Origin: an uncultured Pseudomonadales bacterium
GTDB taxonomy: Bacteria; Pseudomonadota; Gammaproteobacteria; Pseudomonadales; Cellvibrionaceae
Assembly (NCBI GenBank): GCA_947487765.1
Contig: CANKXO010000001.1
Span: 806,001-870,000, forward strand
Direction of reading: 5' to 3'
Length of the DNA: 64,000 bases
This document shows positions 1 to 8,867 of the stretch, in pieces. Both the position numbers and the translations under genes were made by a program. Below the pieces are notes generated by a model, which worked only from the letters and a program-made list of their open reading frames with translations, did no database searches and was not told where the DNA came from. Each line of letters opens with the position of its first letter. Within the stretch, counting starts at the first letter, position 1.

Positions 1-41
1 AAGGCGTGAATAGTGTATGAATAATTAAGGGAATGACTATA

Positions 42-1292
42 ATGCCGACCATGCTTAATTCAACCTCTCTATTTATTGGTATTCGATACACTCGTGCAAA
101 GCGTCGACACCAATTTATCTCATTTGTTAGTGGCTTTTCTCTGCTTGGTATGGCCTTAGGGACATTAGCATTAATTGTTGTATTGTCAGTAATGAATGGT
201 TTTGATCGAGAAATAAAACAGCGTATTTTAAGTGTTGTTCCCCATGGTTTTGTCGATCAATTACCCCGTATGAAAAATTGGGAATCGTTAGCCGCAACGA
301 TTGAAAAACATACTGATGTGATAGCAACAGCACCATATATCGGTGGTTTTGTGATGCTGGGAGCAAAGAATAATGTTCATGGTGTGGAGCTTCAAGGTAT
401 TTTGCCCGAAGAAGAAAGGCAAGTCTCAAATATTGATCAATATATGCGTGGCACTCAACTCAAAGAACTTCAAGCCGGTGATTTTAGTATCGTATTAGGC
501 AGTTTGGCAGCGCGGTTTTTGAATGTGCAGGTAGGGGATTCTGTTGTTATGACATTGCCTCAAGTGTCTGTCACCCCTGCGGGTTTATTCCCGAGATCAA
601 AGCGTTTTACCGTCATTGGTGTTTTTGAAGTAGGCGCGCAAGTCGATCAATCGTTGGCCTTAATTCATCTATCTGATGCACAACGTTTGTTTCGTTACGG
701 TGCAAATGTTCAGGGTTTACGTTTGCAAATGGATGATATTTACAAAGCGGGTAATGTTATTAGCTCATTGTCCAGCGAGTTGGGTGAGCAATATAGGCTA
801 ACTGATTGGAGTGAAACGCAAGGGAGCTTATTTCAGGCGATTAAGCTCGAGAAACGCATGATCACATTATTACTGATGATTATCATTGGGGTGGCAGCAT
901 TAAATATTGTAACGAGCTTAGTGTTGATGGTCTCTGACAAGCGCAGTGATATTGCGGTGTTAAGGACTTTAGGGATGACCACTCGTGAAATTATGAGCGT
1001 ATTTATTATCCAAGGGAGTGTTGTTGGAGTTGTCGGTATTGCATTAGGTGGCATTATTGGTTGTTTGTTAGCACTGAGTATCAGCGATTTAATCAGTTGG
1101 TTTGAGAAAGTGCTTGGTCTGTATGTATTTGACCCTAATGTTTATTTTATCAGCCAAATCCCTTCGCAATTAAAGTTATCAGATGTTGTCGTTATTTGTG
1201 GTGTTGGTTTAGTGTTAAGTGTCCTGGCTACTTTATACCCTGCATACCGTGCAACTCAGGTAGAGCCAGCGGAAGTATTACGTTATGAGTAA
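42..1292 (+). CDS. lolC: Lipoprotein-releasing ABC transporter permease LolC
   Basis: Inner-membrane subunit of LolCDE, which extracts outer-membrane lipoproteins from the inner membrane and passes them to the periplasmic chaperone LolA. Visible: an N-terminal membrane segment after the basic RYTRAKRR stretch, the family motif SVMNGFD, a large periplasmic domain, then three C-terminal membrane segments and the typical [19 protein letters not shown] end. About 416 residues is the usual length. Three in-frame ATGs occur at 33, 42 and 51. I prefer 42 because AAGGGA at 27-32 gives a 9-nt spacer; 51 matches the start of Pseudomonas LolC in alignment, so the start is uncertain by a few codons. It overlaps lolD by 8 nt, so the two are translationally coupled. 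LolC and LolE are paralogues; this call rests mainly on gene order. Confidence 0.93.
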   Translation: MPTMLNSTSLFIGIRYTRAKRRHQFISFVSGFSLLGMALGTLALIVVLSVMNGFDREIKQRILSVVPHGFVDQLPRMKNWESLAATIEKHTDVIATAPYIGGFVMLGAKNNVHGVELQGILPEEERQVSNIDQYMRGTQLKELQAGDFSIVLGSLAARFLNVQVGDSVVMTLPQVSVTPAGLFPRSKRFTVIGVFEVGAQVDQSLALIHLSDAQRLFRYGANVQGLRLQMDDIYKAGNVISSLSSELGEQYRLTDWSETQGSLFQAIKLEKRMITLLLMIIIGVAALNIVTSLVLMVSDKRSDIAVLRTLGMTTREIMSVFIIQGSVVGVVGIALGGIIGCLLALSISDLISWFEKVLGLYVFDPNVYFISQIPSQLKLSDVVVICGVGLVLSVLATLYPAYRATQVEPAEVLRYE

Positions 1293-2010
1293 TTCATTTA
1301 TGAATGAAGAAATTGTTTTAGCCTGTGAGCACCTTCAGAAAAACTATGAAGAGGGGCCACAGCAAATCCATGTATTGCGCGATATAAATTTACATATTCA
1401 GAAAGGTGAGCGGGTTGCCATTATTGGTAGTTCTGGTTCAGGCAAAAGTACCTTACTCAATCTATTGGGCGGTTTGGATACACCGACAAGTGGCGATGTT
1501 TGGGTGTCAGGAAAGCAGCTGGCTGCACTGGATGAAAATGCCCGAGGCCAACTGCGCAACCGTTATTTAGGGTTTGTCTATCAGTTTCATCACTTATTGG
1601 GAGAATTTACCGCACTAGAGAATGTGGCTATGCCATTGCTTATTGGCAAAGTGTCTGTAAAAGAGTCTACACAGAGAGCAACAGAAATCTTGGGTAGAGT
1701 GGGATTAGGGAAGCGATTGCAGCACAAACCTGCAGAGTTATCAGGTGGTGAACGCCAGCGGGTAGCAATTGCCAGAGCAATGGTTACTCGGCCAGCCTGC
1801 GTCTTAATGGATGAGCCTACTGGTAACCTTGATCAAGAAACAGCTCAATCAGTACAGGCATTAATGTGGGAGTTAAATCGTGAGTTTGACTTGAGTTTTG
1901 TGATTGTTACTCATGATAAGCAGTTTGCTACCACGATGGACCGAGTATTAGAGCTAAAGCAGGGTGAATTACATGGTAATAATACGGTTGCCGATATGGT
2001 TGAGGCTTAA
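1285..2010 (+). CDS. lolD: Lipoprotein-releasing ABC transporter ATPase LolD
   Basis: Cytoplasmic ATPase that powers LolCE. Visible: Walker [10 protein letters not shown] (residues 48-56), ABC signature LSGGE (152-156), Walker B VLMDE (173-177) followed by PTGNLD, and the switch histidine in VTHDKQF. At 241 residues it has normal length for LolD. The ATG at 1285 lies inside the end of lolC; a second ATG at 1300 would shorten the protein by five residues. lolE starts 3 nt after the stop, so lolCDE is one transcription unit. Confidence 0.95.
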   Translation: MSNSFMNEEIVLACEHLQKNYEEGPQQIHVLRDINLHIQKGERVAIIGSSGSGKSTLLNLLGGLDTPTSGDVWVSGKQLAALDENARGQLRNRYLGFVYQFHHLLGEFTALENVAMPLLIGKVSVKESTQRATEILGRVGLGKRLQHKPAELSGGERQRVAIARAMVTRPACVLMDEPTGNLDQETAQSVQALMWELNREFDLSFVIVTHDKQFATTMDRVLELKQGELHGNNTVADMVEA

Positions 2011-2012
2011 TA

Positions 2013-3248
2013 ATGCTGCATCCTTTTAGTGTATTCGTCGGGTTGCGCTACACCTTAACTCGTCGGCGTAGCCGATCAGTTTCGTTTATTTCAGCTATTG
2101 CAATGACAGGCATTATTCTGGGAGTTGCTCTACTTATCACTGTTTTATCGGTAATGAATGGGTTTGATAAAGAATTGAAAGAGCGCATTCTCACGATTAT
2201 GCCTCAGGTAACTCTTTATAATACTTCGGGCATTGATGATTGGCCTTCTTTACGAGAACAAGTGCTACAGTCCGACCAAGTGACTGGAGTAACACCATTT
2301 GTCGAATTGCAGGCAATGCTTCATGAAGGGCGCAATACTCAACCGGCATTGATATATGGTGTCAATGCGAATTATCAGCCAACAGTCTCCAGTGTTGGGA
2401 CTTATTTACAGCCTGACACATTGAAAACATTAGAAGAGAATAATGCGTATATTGCACTGGGGGTTGGTTTAGCTGAGAAGTTGGACGTCCGTCTTCAAGA
2501 TTCGTTAACGGTCATTGTGCCACGAGCAGGTCAGGTGAATAGTTCGCCTGAAATACGCCGACTAAAGATTATAGATATATTTTCAACAGGTACAGAACTA
2601 GACCAGTCGCTGGCATTAATGGGTTTGCAAAGTGCAGCTAGTCTAACAACTCAGGTTTCCGGTGTTTCTGGGCTTCATATCAAAGTGGATAATTTATTCT
2701 CTGCTCCTGGTGTTGCTTCAACACTGAGGTCGCAATTGCCTTTGGGGTTTTATACAAGCGACTGGACACGGACCCATGGGAATATTTACTACGCGATCCG
2801 CATGTCTAAAAATCTTGTCAGTTTATTGCTTCTACTCATCATCGCGATTGCTGCATTTAATGTTGTTTCAACATTGGTGATGGTTGTTGTTGATAAGCAG
2901 GGCGATATTGCGGTCTTGCGTACCTTAGGAGTCACTAATAAGCAGGTGATGTCCATTTTCTTTATACAGGGTGCCATTATTGGAGTGATAGGTACAGTAT
3001 TTGGGGCTTTGCTGGGAGTGGCTCTGGCGCTTTCAGTTGAAAAACTTGTTGCTGGTATAGAGTCTTTTTTTGGCGTGGCTTTCTTGCATTCGGATATATA
3101 TCCGGTGAGCTTTCTACCTTCTTCTTTACACGCGGCTGATGTAATCCTAGTAACAGCAGTCTCCTTAATCATGAGCTTTCTAGCTACATTATATCCTGCA
3201 CGTAAAGCCGCTCAAGTGCAGCCTGCTGAAGCGTTACGTTACGATTAA
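2013..3248 (+). CDS. lolE: Lipoprotein-releasing ABC transporter permease LolE
   Basis: Second transmembrane subunit of LolCDE, contacting the lipoprotein substrate at the periplasmic face. The layout is the same as LolC: basic start (RYTLTRRRSRS), one N-terminal membrane segment, SVMNGFDKELKERI, a periplasmic domain of about 200 residues, three C-terminal membrane segments, and LYPARKAAQVQPAEALRYD at the end. At 411 residues it has normal length. Start ATG 2013 follows the lolD stop directly. The last 4 nt overlap the convergent DUF2062 gene. Confidence 0.93.
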   Translation: MLHPFSVFVGLRYTLTRRRSRSVSFISAIAMTGIILGVALLITVLSVMNGFDKELKERILTIMPQVTLYNTSGIDDWPSLREQVLQSDQVTGVTPFVELQAMLHEGRNTQPALIYGVNANYQPTVSSVGTYLQPDTLKTLEENNAYIALGVGLAEKLDVRLQDSLTVIVPRAGQVNSSPEIRRLKIIDIFSTGTELDQSLALMGLQSAASLTTQVSGVSGLHIKVDNLFSAPGVASTLRSQLPLGFYTSDWTRTHGNIYYAIRMSKNLVSLLLLLIIAIAAFNVVSTLVMVVVDKQGDIAVLRTLGVTNKQVMSIFFIQGAIIGVIGTVFGALLGVALALSVEKLVAGIESFFGVAFLHSDIYPVSFLPSSLHAADVILVTAVSLIMSFLATLYPARKAAQVQPAEALRYD

Positions 3249-3784
3249 TGCATATTCTTAGCTGCTCTTTTAGCTCGCTTTTCTTGGCGGTGTCGCCATT
3301 GGTAAATTACGTAAAGGCGCCATACATAACGGATGATGAAATAGCTTAATAGAGAAAAAAAGCTACCTGCACACAGGGAGCCAACAACAAGGGGTTTCCA
3401 AATTTTACTAAGCTCAGCATTAATTAACCCCCAGGTTATGGCATCAGGCATATGAACTGATGGCTCATTTAATAGCCACAGGCCGAGTTGATAAGTGAAG
3501 AAAAAAATAGGTGCGATAGTTATGGGGTTGGTTATCCAGACCAGCGCTAAAGCAATAGGGAGGTTGCAGCGAACCCATAAAGCGACTAGAGCCACTAATG
3601 CCATTTGGCCGGGTACTGGGACAAATGCGAGAAACACTCCCATCAGAAATGCCATAGAAACTGAATAGCGATTGAGGTGGAATAGATTGGGGTCTTCTAG
3701 TAGGGGACCAAGGAAACGCAACCGTGGATGTTCTTGAACATCGCTGGGTCTTGGCATAAAGCGTTTAAAGAGTTTTCTTGGCAT
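3245..3784 (-). CDS. DUF2062 family membrane protein
   Basis: A 179-residue inner-membrane protein of the DUF2062 family, function unknown. Visible hallmarks are PVPGQMALVALVALWVRCN and the later ITNPITIAP stretch, two membrane segments around these, a third near residues 135-150, and a very basic C-terminus (YQWRHRQEKRAKRAAK). The convergent 4-nt overlap with lolE leaves no room for a separate terminator. The family often lies near lolCDE or comEC genes in gammaproteobacteria, from memory. Confidence 0.85.
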   Translation of the reverse strand: MPRKLFKRFMPRPSDVQEHPRLRFLGPLLEDPNLFHLNRYSVSMAFLMGVFLAFVPVPGQMALVALVALWVRCNLPIALALVWITNPITIAPIFFFTYQLGLWLLNEPSVHMPDAITWGLINAELSKIWKPLVVGSLCAGSFFSLLSYFIIRYVWRLYVIYQWRHRQEKRAKRAAKNMH

Positions 3785-3892
3785 GGATGTATAGAATTCC
3801 TAATCCCACAATAGTTCATTGTACGAAATCGCGGCATTATGCCTATAAAGCTAAGACTTTACCAATTGTTACAGAAAATGATTTTTTTGTGA

Positions 3893-3916
3893 TTATGACT
3901 CATGTAAATGTCATAA
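3893..3916. promoter_or_regulatory. Inverted repeat, possible operator
   Basis: TTATGAC, 10 nt, GTCATAA: a perfect 7-bp dyad in the gap between the divergent DUF2062 and DinB-like genes. The half-site spacing of about 17 nt centre to centre fits a dimeric regulator on one DNA face. No regulator in the window is an obvious partner. Confidence 0.3.
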
Positions 3917-3981
3917 ATCTGAATTATTATAGACGCCTGCGGTCATAACTGGCATTAGCAAAGTCTATTTGGAGTATTCTT

Positions 3982-4521
3982 TTGGGTGATACACACTTAA
4001 ATAATTTAATCGATAGTAATTTACATGTATTAGAAACGTCTGTAGAACTTCTGGCAGATATTCAAGCAGAACAATTCGTTCAGGTCCGACGCCCTTATTT
4101 TGAAGCATCCTTAGGAAAGCATTTACGGCATATTCTTGATCATTATTTGTGCTTTCGACGTGACTTGGAGACTGGCTTGATCGATTATGATCAGCGTCAA
4201 CGGGATTCCCAGCTTGAAACCGATAAAGACTACGCACTTGCCATCATTAAGCAGCTTCATTATTTTTTGGACTCACTGAAAAGCCAGGTTAATGTTAATC
4301 AGCCACTCAAAGTGATAATGTGTAATGACGTTGCAACACCTGATGGTGAGATTACGGAATCTTCCTTAGGGCGCGAACTACAGTTCCTTCAAGGGCATAG
4401 CGTCCATCACTATGCACTGATGGCTGTTATTCTGAAAATCTCTGGCCAATCAGTCAGCGAGGATTTTGGGGTTGCTCCATCGACGATTGTACATGAAAAA
4501 ACAGTGAAACAATCAGCCTGA
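3982..4521 (+). CDS. DinB-fold putative metal-dependent protein
   Basis: A 179-residue cytoplasmic protein of the DinB/YfiT four-helix-bundle superfamily, whose members are metal-dependent thiol-linked enzymes or stress proteins of mostly unknown substrate. The metal-binding histidines fit: H50 (in KHLRHILDHY) and an HxxxH pair, H139/H143, in LQGHSVHHY. The start is a TTG at 3982, chosen because GGAG at 3971-3974 sits 7 nt upstream and no ATG/GTG occurs before conserved sequence. It probably stands alone; the next gene begins 145 nt later. Confidence 0.72.
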   Translation: MGDTHLNNLIDSNLHVLETSVELLADIQAEQFVQVRRPYFEASLGKHLRHILDHYLCFRRDLETGLIDYDQRQRDSQLETDKDYALAIIKQLHYFLDSLKSQVNVNQPLKVIMCNDVATPDGEITESSLGRELQFLQGHSVHHYALMAVILKISGQSVSEDFGVAPSTIVHEKTVKQSA

Positions 4522-4666
4522 GTTTAATCAATAGGAGGTTGTTACTAGCATCCTAATTGAGGCTAGTTGGAAAGTGTGCCCAGCCAGAGCAAGCAAATAT
4601 GAGTAGCTTTGGTAGTGAAAAATTTAATAAAATGAATAGTGAAGCGAAAGCTTAGAGGTTGTTACT

Positions 4667-5497
4667 ATGAATGCTGTGGAATCTATCAACGTGGCAGAGC
4701 GTTTTTCTTTTTTAGAAGATTTGATCATTCCTCCACCGACTTCGGCTGGACGTTATCAAGTACGTTTTGCTGCAAACGAGGTAGAAGTTCATGCAGCGCA
4801 ATCATTGCGATACCGTGTTTTTTATGATGAAAAGCAAGGCAATCCTTGTGCAGAAATGGTCGAAGCGCAGAGGGATATTGATCAGTGGGATGATGCAGGG
4901 TTCCATATCATAGTATTAGATACTCGTGTGGAAGAGCAGCCTGCAGTCGTTGGTACGTTGAGATTATTTCTTAACGAATGCCTAAAGCCAGATCAGCATT
5001 TTTATACGGAAGAAACCTTTAACTTAAATAAACTTCATAATTTCTATGGTCGCTCACTGGAGTTGAGCCGCTTTTGTATTGATCCTAATGGTCGGGGTGG
5101 CGCTATTCTCATGTTGATATGGAAATATGCGATGACCTTCCTTCAAGACAATGAAATTGATGTTATGTTTGGTTGTGCCAGTTTTAGTGGAACGGATGTT
5201 AATCAACATTTGCCTATTTTAAATTATCTCTATCAACATCATTTAGCACCTGAATTTTTGCGACCAGAGCCAAAAGTGTCTGACTATATTGATTTAAAAG
5301 CCATTTTTCAGGCTGATGCAGCATGGTCTGATGCACAAAAATCAATACCCACATTATTGAGAGGCTACTTAAAATTAGGGGCTAAAATCAGTGATGCGGC
5401 GATTGTTGATGAAGCATTCAATACGGTTTACGTTTCTATCTACGTTGAAACAAAAAACATGTTGCAGCAAAATCCTAACTTGGTGATGCATGTCTGA
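4667..5497 (+). CDS. olsB: OlsB-like GNAT N-acyltransferase (lyso-ornithine lipid synthesis)
   Basis: Predicted to transfer a 3-hydroxyacyl group from acyl-ACP to ornithine, the first step of ornithine-lipid synthesis. The 276-residue protein shows the OlsB/hemolysin-like acyltransferase pattern in order: LRYRVFYDE (about 48-56), VVGTLRLF, FYTEETFNL, SLELSRFCIDPNGRGG (about 125-140) and MFGCASFSGTDV. The start ATG has GAGG 8 nt upstream. The stop codon lies inside the next gene, an acyltransferase of the OlsA type, which supports the assignment. Ornithine lipids are membrane lipids often used under phosphate limitation; no Pho-box search was possible here. A related exosortase-associated acyltransferase family is the main alternative. 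Confidence 0.75.
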   Translation: MNAVESINVAERFSFLEDLIIPPPTSAGRYQVRFAANEVEVHAAQSLRYRVFYDEKQGNPCAEMVEAQRDIDQWDDAGFHIIVLDTRVEEQPAVVGTLRLFLNECLKPDQHFYTEETFNLNKLHNFYGRSLELSRFCIDPNGRGGAILMLIWKYAMTFLQDNEIDVMFGCASFSGTDVNQHLPILNYLYQHHLAPEFLRPEPKVSDYIDLKAIFQADAAWSDAQKSIPTLLRGYLKLGAKISDAAIVDEAFNTVYVSIYVETKNMLQQNPNLVMHV

Positions 5498-6311
5498 CGA
5501 TGTTCTTTCTACATCTGCTAATTCAGTAAGTCCTTCCAAAACATGGCGAGCCGTTTTTTCGATGATACTCTTAGTCTTATGGGTGTTATTTATGCTGCTT
5601 GCCTATTCCTTTTGCCAGTTACTTTTTCCTAAGTCTATAAATAATATATATACAACCTTTCACCGTGGCTGCTGTTGGCTTTTTTCAATAAGGTGTCATG
5701 TGGAAGGAGAAATATCGAATCACAAGCCAACACTATTTCTTTCTAACCATATTTCCTATTTGGATGTTTTTGTTCTAAGTAGTGTTTGCCCAAGTTATTT
5801 TATCGCTAAGTCAGAGGTTGCTGGTTGGCCAGTGCTAGGATGGCTTGCTAAGAAACAAAATACATTATTTTTTGAACGTAATGGACAAAAAATCCGTGGG
5901 CAGATTAAAGTAATGTCCGAGCATTTTAGTCAGACAAAAAGCCTGACATTATTCCCTGAAGGAACTAGTACAGAAGGTGAACATGTTGAGCCTTTTAAAT
6001 CCAGCCTTTTGCAATCAGTTGAAAATACCGATGCCCAAGTGCTAATTCAACCAGTAACTGTCGCCTATACACATTATCAAAATAAACCAATGAATCGGTT
6101 TATTAGGGATCACTATGCGTGGTATGCCAAAATGCCATTTGGGTCGCACTTTTTTAGTGCTCTAGGGATGGGTAAATCTGATGTGAAAATTATCTTCCAT
6201 CCCCCTATAAGCTTAGATGATTTTGAGTCGCGTAAAGAATGTACTTTTCACTGCTGGCAACAAGTGTCAGATGGGTTGAATAAAAGCGTTCATTCTGAAG
6301 AAACATTATAA
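5490..6311 (+). CDS. olsA: OlsA/PlsC-like 1-acyl-glycerol-3-phosphate acyltransferase
   Basis: Membrane O-acyltransferase predicted to add the second acyl chain to lyso-ornithine lipid (OlsA), or to lysophosphatidate (PlsC). Visible: an N-terminal membrane segment (about 22-46), the catalytic HX4D motif NHISYLD with H87 and D92, and the acceptor-binding motif FPEGTSTEG (155-163). At 273 residues it has usual length. It overlaps olsB by 8 nt (ATGTCTGA), so the pair should be co-translated. Confidence 0.78.
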   Translation: MSDDVLSTSANSVSPSKTWRAVFSMILLVLWVLFMLLAYSFCQLLFPKSINNIYTTFHRGCCWLFSIRCHVEGEISNHKPTLFLSNHISYLDVFVLSSVCPSYFIAKSEVAGWPVLGWLAKKQNTLFFERNGQKIRGQIKVMSEHFSQTKSLTLFPEGTSTEGEHVEPFKSSLLQSVENTDAQVLIQPVTVAYTHYQNKPMNRFIRDHYAWYAKMPFGSHFFSALGMGKSDVKIIFHPPISLDDFESRKECTFHCWQQVSDGLNKSVHSEETL

Positions 6312-6322
6312 TTCAACATTTT

Positions 6323-6351
6323 TTGACATCAGCTCCAATCTGCTAGATACT
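6323..6351 (+). promoter_or_regulatory. Predicted sigma-70 promoter of ligation operon 1
   Basis: Perfect -35 TTGACA at 6323-6328, 17-nt spacer, -10 GATACT at 6346-6351. Transcription would start near 6358, leaving about 55 nt of leader before the ATG at 6413. It lies just after the stop of the acyltransferase gene, so read-through from upstream is also possible. Confidence 0.55.
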
Positions 6352-6412
6352 TACAATCAATTCTATTTAGAGATAATATGCATTAAGCATCGTTCTAATT
6401 TGGATAATAATA

Positions 6413-7864
6413 ATGAGTATTAATTGGAAAGAATATCAGCCAGGTGTTTTTTACGACGAATTAATCAACAACAACGGTAACGCTCGTTTACCTGCTAAAC
6501 GCTTAACTTCTTACTTACATTCATTGAATGAAAACGAATTGCAGAGGCGCCAGCAACTCGCTGATGCTGCGATCCGTGATATGGGAATCACGTTTACCGT
6601 TTATACTGAAGAAGGTAATATTGATCGATCTTGGCCATTTGATATCATACCTAGAACAATTTCAGCAAAACAATGGAACAAAACCGCTGAAGGCCTAATG
6701 CAGCGTTTACAAGCGCTTAATATGTTTGTGAATGATCTCTATCATGATCAAAAAATTATCAAAGATGGTATTGTCCCTAAAGATTTAATAGAGAATTCCA
6801 CCAACTTCCGTAAAGAGTGTATCGGTATTTCACCTCCACATAATGTCTGGGCCCATATTTGCGGAACAGATTTAGTTCGAGATGAAGATGGTGAGTTTTA
6901 TGTCTTGGAAGATAATCTGCGTGTTCCTTCAGGCGTGTCTTATATGCTTGAAAATCGCTCAATCACCAAGCGTGTTTTACCCGAACTTTTTCAAGAAGAT
7001 AAAATTTTACCTGTCTCTGGCTATACCGATCAATTGTTTAAAACACTTGCTGATTTGGCTCCGCATGTTGATCAACCGTCGATCGTAGTACTAACACCGG
7101 GCATTTATAATTCAGCATATTTTGAACACGCTTTTCTAGCGCAACAAATGGGAGTTGAATTAGTTGAAGGCAGTGATTTAACTGTTGCCAAGAATGGTTA
7201 TGTTTATATGAAAACTATTGGCGGCCTTGAGCGAGTCGATGTTATTTATCGGCGCATTGATGATTTATTTTTAGATCCTAAAGTATTTAGAAAAGATTCT
7301 GCATTAGGTGTGCCTGGGTTAATGAAAGCTTGGCAAAAAGGTAAAGTGGCACTGGCGAATGCCCCAGGCGCCGGTGTCGCAGATGATAAAGTAATATATG
7401 CCTACGTCCCGGAAATAATTAAGTACTATCTTGATCAGGATCCTATTATTTCCAACGTAAAAACGTTTTTATGCAGTGATAAAAAGCAACGTGATTATGT
7501 CATTGCCAATATTGATAAGCTGGTTGTTAAGCCTGCAAACGAATCAGGTGGTTACGGTATGTTGGTTGGTCCTCATTCCACTAAAAAAGAACAGGCAGAG
7601 TTTGTACAATTAATTAAAAAAGACCCACGTAATTATATTGCACAGCCGACTCTGGCGTTATCGACTGCGCCAACATTGGTTAGTGGTGATAAAGTTGAGC
7701 CGCGCCATTTAGATTTGCGCCCCTTTGTACTACAAGGAAAAAATAGTTATGTAACAACAGGTGGTTTGACTCGAGTCGCTATGCGTAAAGGATCGCTGGT
7801 TGTTAATTCTTCTCAAGGTGGTGGTAGTAAAGACACTTGGATAGTTGATACGGAGGTCAAATAG
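6413..7864 (+). CDS. Circularly permuted ATP-grasp ligase (operon 1)
   Basis: A 483-residue protein of the circularly permuted ATP-grasp family (formerly DUF404/DUF407), predicted to form amide bonds between a carboxylate and an amine using ATP. Visible: VLEDNLRVPSG (residues 164-174) with acidic/amide residues suited to metal-ATP binding, LENR just after it, YRRIDDLFLDP (279-289), and KLVVKPANESGGYGMLVG (369-386) as the lysine plus glycine-rich nucleotide loop. All key motifs look intact, so I expect it to be active. It is followed after 2 nt by an alpha-E gene and then a transglutaminase gene, the grouping that comparative genomics (Iyer, Aravind and colleagues) linked to synthesis or attachment of a peptide-like product. 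Substrate unknown. Confidence 0.88.
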   Translation: MSINWKEYQPGVFYDELINNNGNARLPAKRLTSYLHSLNENELQRRQQLADAAIRDMGITFTVYTEEGNIDRSWPFDIIPRTISAKQWNKTAEGLMQRLQALNMFVNDLYHDQKIIKDGIVPKDLIENSTNFRKECIGISPPHNVWAHICGTDLVRDEDGEFYVLEDNLRVPSGVSYMLENRSITKRVLPELFQEDKILPVSGYTDQLFKTLADLAPHVDQPSIVVLTPGIYNSAYFEHAFLAQQMGVELVEGSDLTVAKNGYVYMKTIGGLERVDVIYRRIDDLFLDPKVFRKDSALGVPGLMKAWQKGKVALANAPGAGVADDKVIYAYVPEIIKYYLDQDPIISNVKTFLCSDKKQRDYVIANIDKLVVKPANESGGYGMLVGPHSTKKEQAEFVQLIKKDPRNYIAQPTLALSTAPTLVSGDKVEPRHLDLRPFVLQGKNSYVTTGGLTRVAMRKGSLVVNSSQGGGSKDTWIVDTEVK

Positions 7865-7866
7865 TA

Positions 7867-8799
7867 ATGCTCTCAAGTGTTGCAGAAAGAATTTATTGGT
7901 CAGCACGTTACCTACAACGCATTGAAAGTTCTGCGCGTTTAGTGAATGTATATACCAATTTGTTAATGGATTTACCAAAAGATATAAATATTAGTTGGTA
8001 TAATTTAATTACATTGAATAGCGCAGAAGAAGAATACGAGTCTCGTTATAAAGTTCGTGATGAACGTAATGTTGTGAAGTTTACGTTAGCAGATGATACT
8101 AACCCTGGCTCTATGATGGTTTCGATTGCGATGGTGAGGGAAAATTTACGTACCACACGTGATGTAGTCCCGGAGAATGCATGGGAGCTTATCAATGAAT
8201 TAGCATCATATACGGATGATTCAATTAAAGACGGTGGGCTTAATCGTGGCAAGCGCCACGAATTTTTGACTCAGGTTATTAATCAGTGTCAACTTATTCA
8301 GGGTTATATTGCAAGTACTTTATCTCATGATGAAGTATGGGATATGTGGTGTATTGGCCGTGATCTCGAACGGATGGATATGACAACTCGGATCTTGGAT
8401 GCAGGCGCTAATGTACTTTTTTCTCATGACTATCGTGAAAAATCTCATGTGCCTATCGTTGTATGGGGGAATGTACTGCGTAGTTCTGGTGCTGATCATG
8501 CGTATCGACGCCATGTGGCAGCCAGCGTTGTTGGTTCAAAAGTGATTAACTTTTTAATTTCAAATGAACATTTTCCACGGTCTACTAATTTCTGTTTGAA
8601 TGCGATTGAAAAAGCCGTTAAACGTTTGCCGAAAGGTAGGAAAGTAATGGCTTCAATTAAGGAGCTTGAAATTGCTAAAGAGTCTTCTCATTCCTTTTCT
8701 AAATCTGACGAAGAGCTGAGTGATTATTTAAATGACTTGCAATTAAAGATCGGAGAATTGCACCGTATTTTTGCTGAAAGCTGGTTTTCTCTTGATTAA
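7867..8799 (+). CDS. Alpha-E domain protein (operon 1)
   Basis: A 310-residue, largely helical protein of the alpha-E family (formerly DUF403), found almost only beside or fused to circularly permuted ATP-grasp ligases. Recognisable at the N-terminus by LSSVAERIYWSARYLQRIE and further by DDTNPGSM and the IGRDLERMDMTTRILD stretch, which repeats the arginine/glutamate helix pattern. No catalytic motif is evident; it may bind substrate or scaffold the ligase. It starts 2 nt after the ligase stop. An equivalent domain forms the C-terminal part of the fused protein at 15943-18504. Confidence 0.88.
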   Translation: MLSSVAERIYWSARYLQRIESSARLVNVYTNLLMDLPKDINISWYNLITLNSAEEEYESRYKVRDERNVVKFTLADDTNPGSMMVSIAMVRENLRTTRDVVPENAWELINELASYTDDSIKDGGLNRGKRHEFLTQVINQCQLIQGYIASTLSHDEVWDMWCIGRDLERMDMTTRILDAGANVLFSHDYREKSHVPIVVWGNVLRSSGADHAYRRHVAASVVGSKVINFLISNEHFPRSTNFCLNAIEKAVKRLPKGRKVMASIKELEIAKESSHSFSKSDEELSDYLNDLQLKIGELHRIFAESWFSLD

Positions 8800-8867
8800 A
8801 AATGCTGATTAAAGATCGATTTTTAATGCCATAATTAATTGCCTATTTTTAGGAAGTGTTATCTCTA

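Noticed and set aside
2789-3172. Minus-strand open frame of 127 codons inside lolE
   Set aside because: Shadow of lolE; the composition is that of a reversed membrane-protein sequence.
4639-4827. Alternative frame of 62 codons over the olsB start
   Set aside because: Overlaps the strongly supported OlsB frame and gives a Phe/Arg-rich translation without homology.
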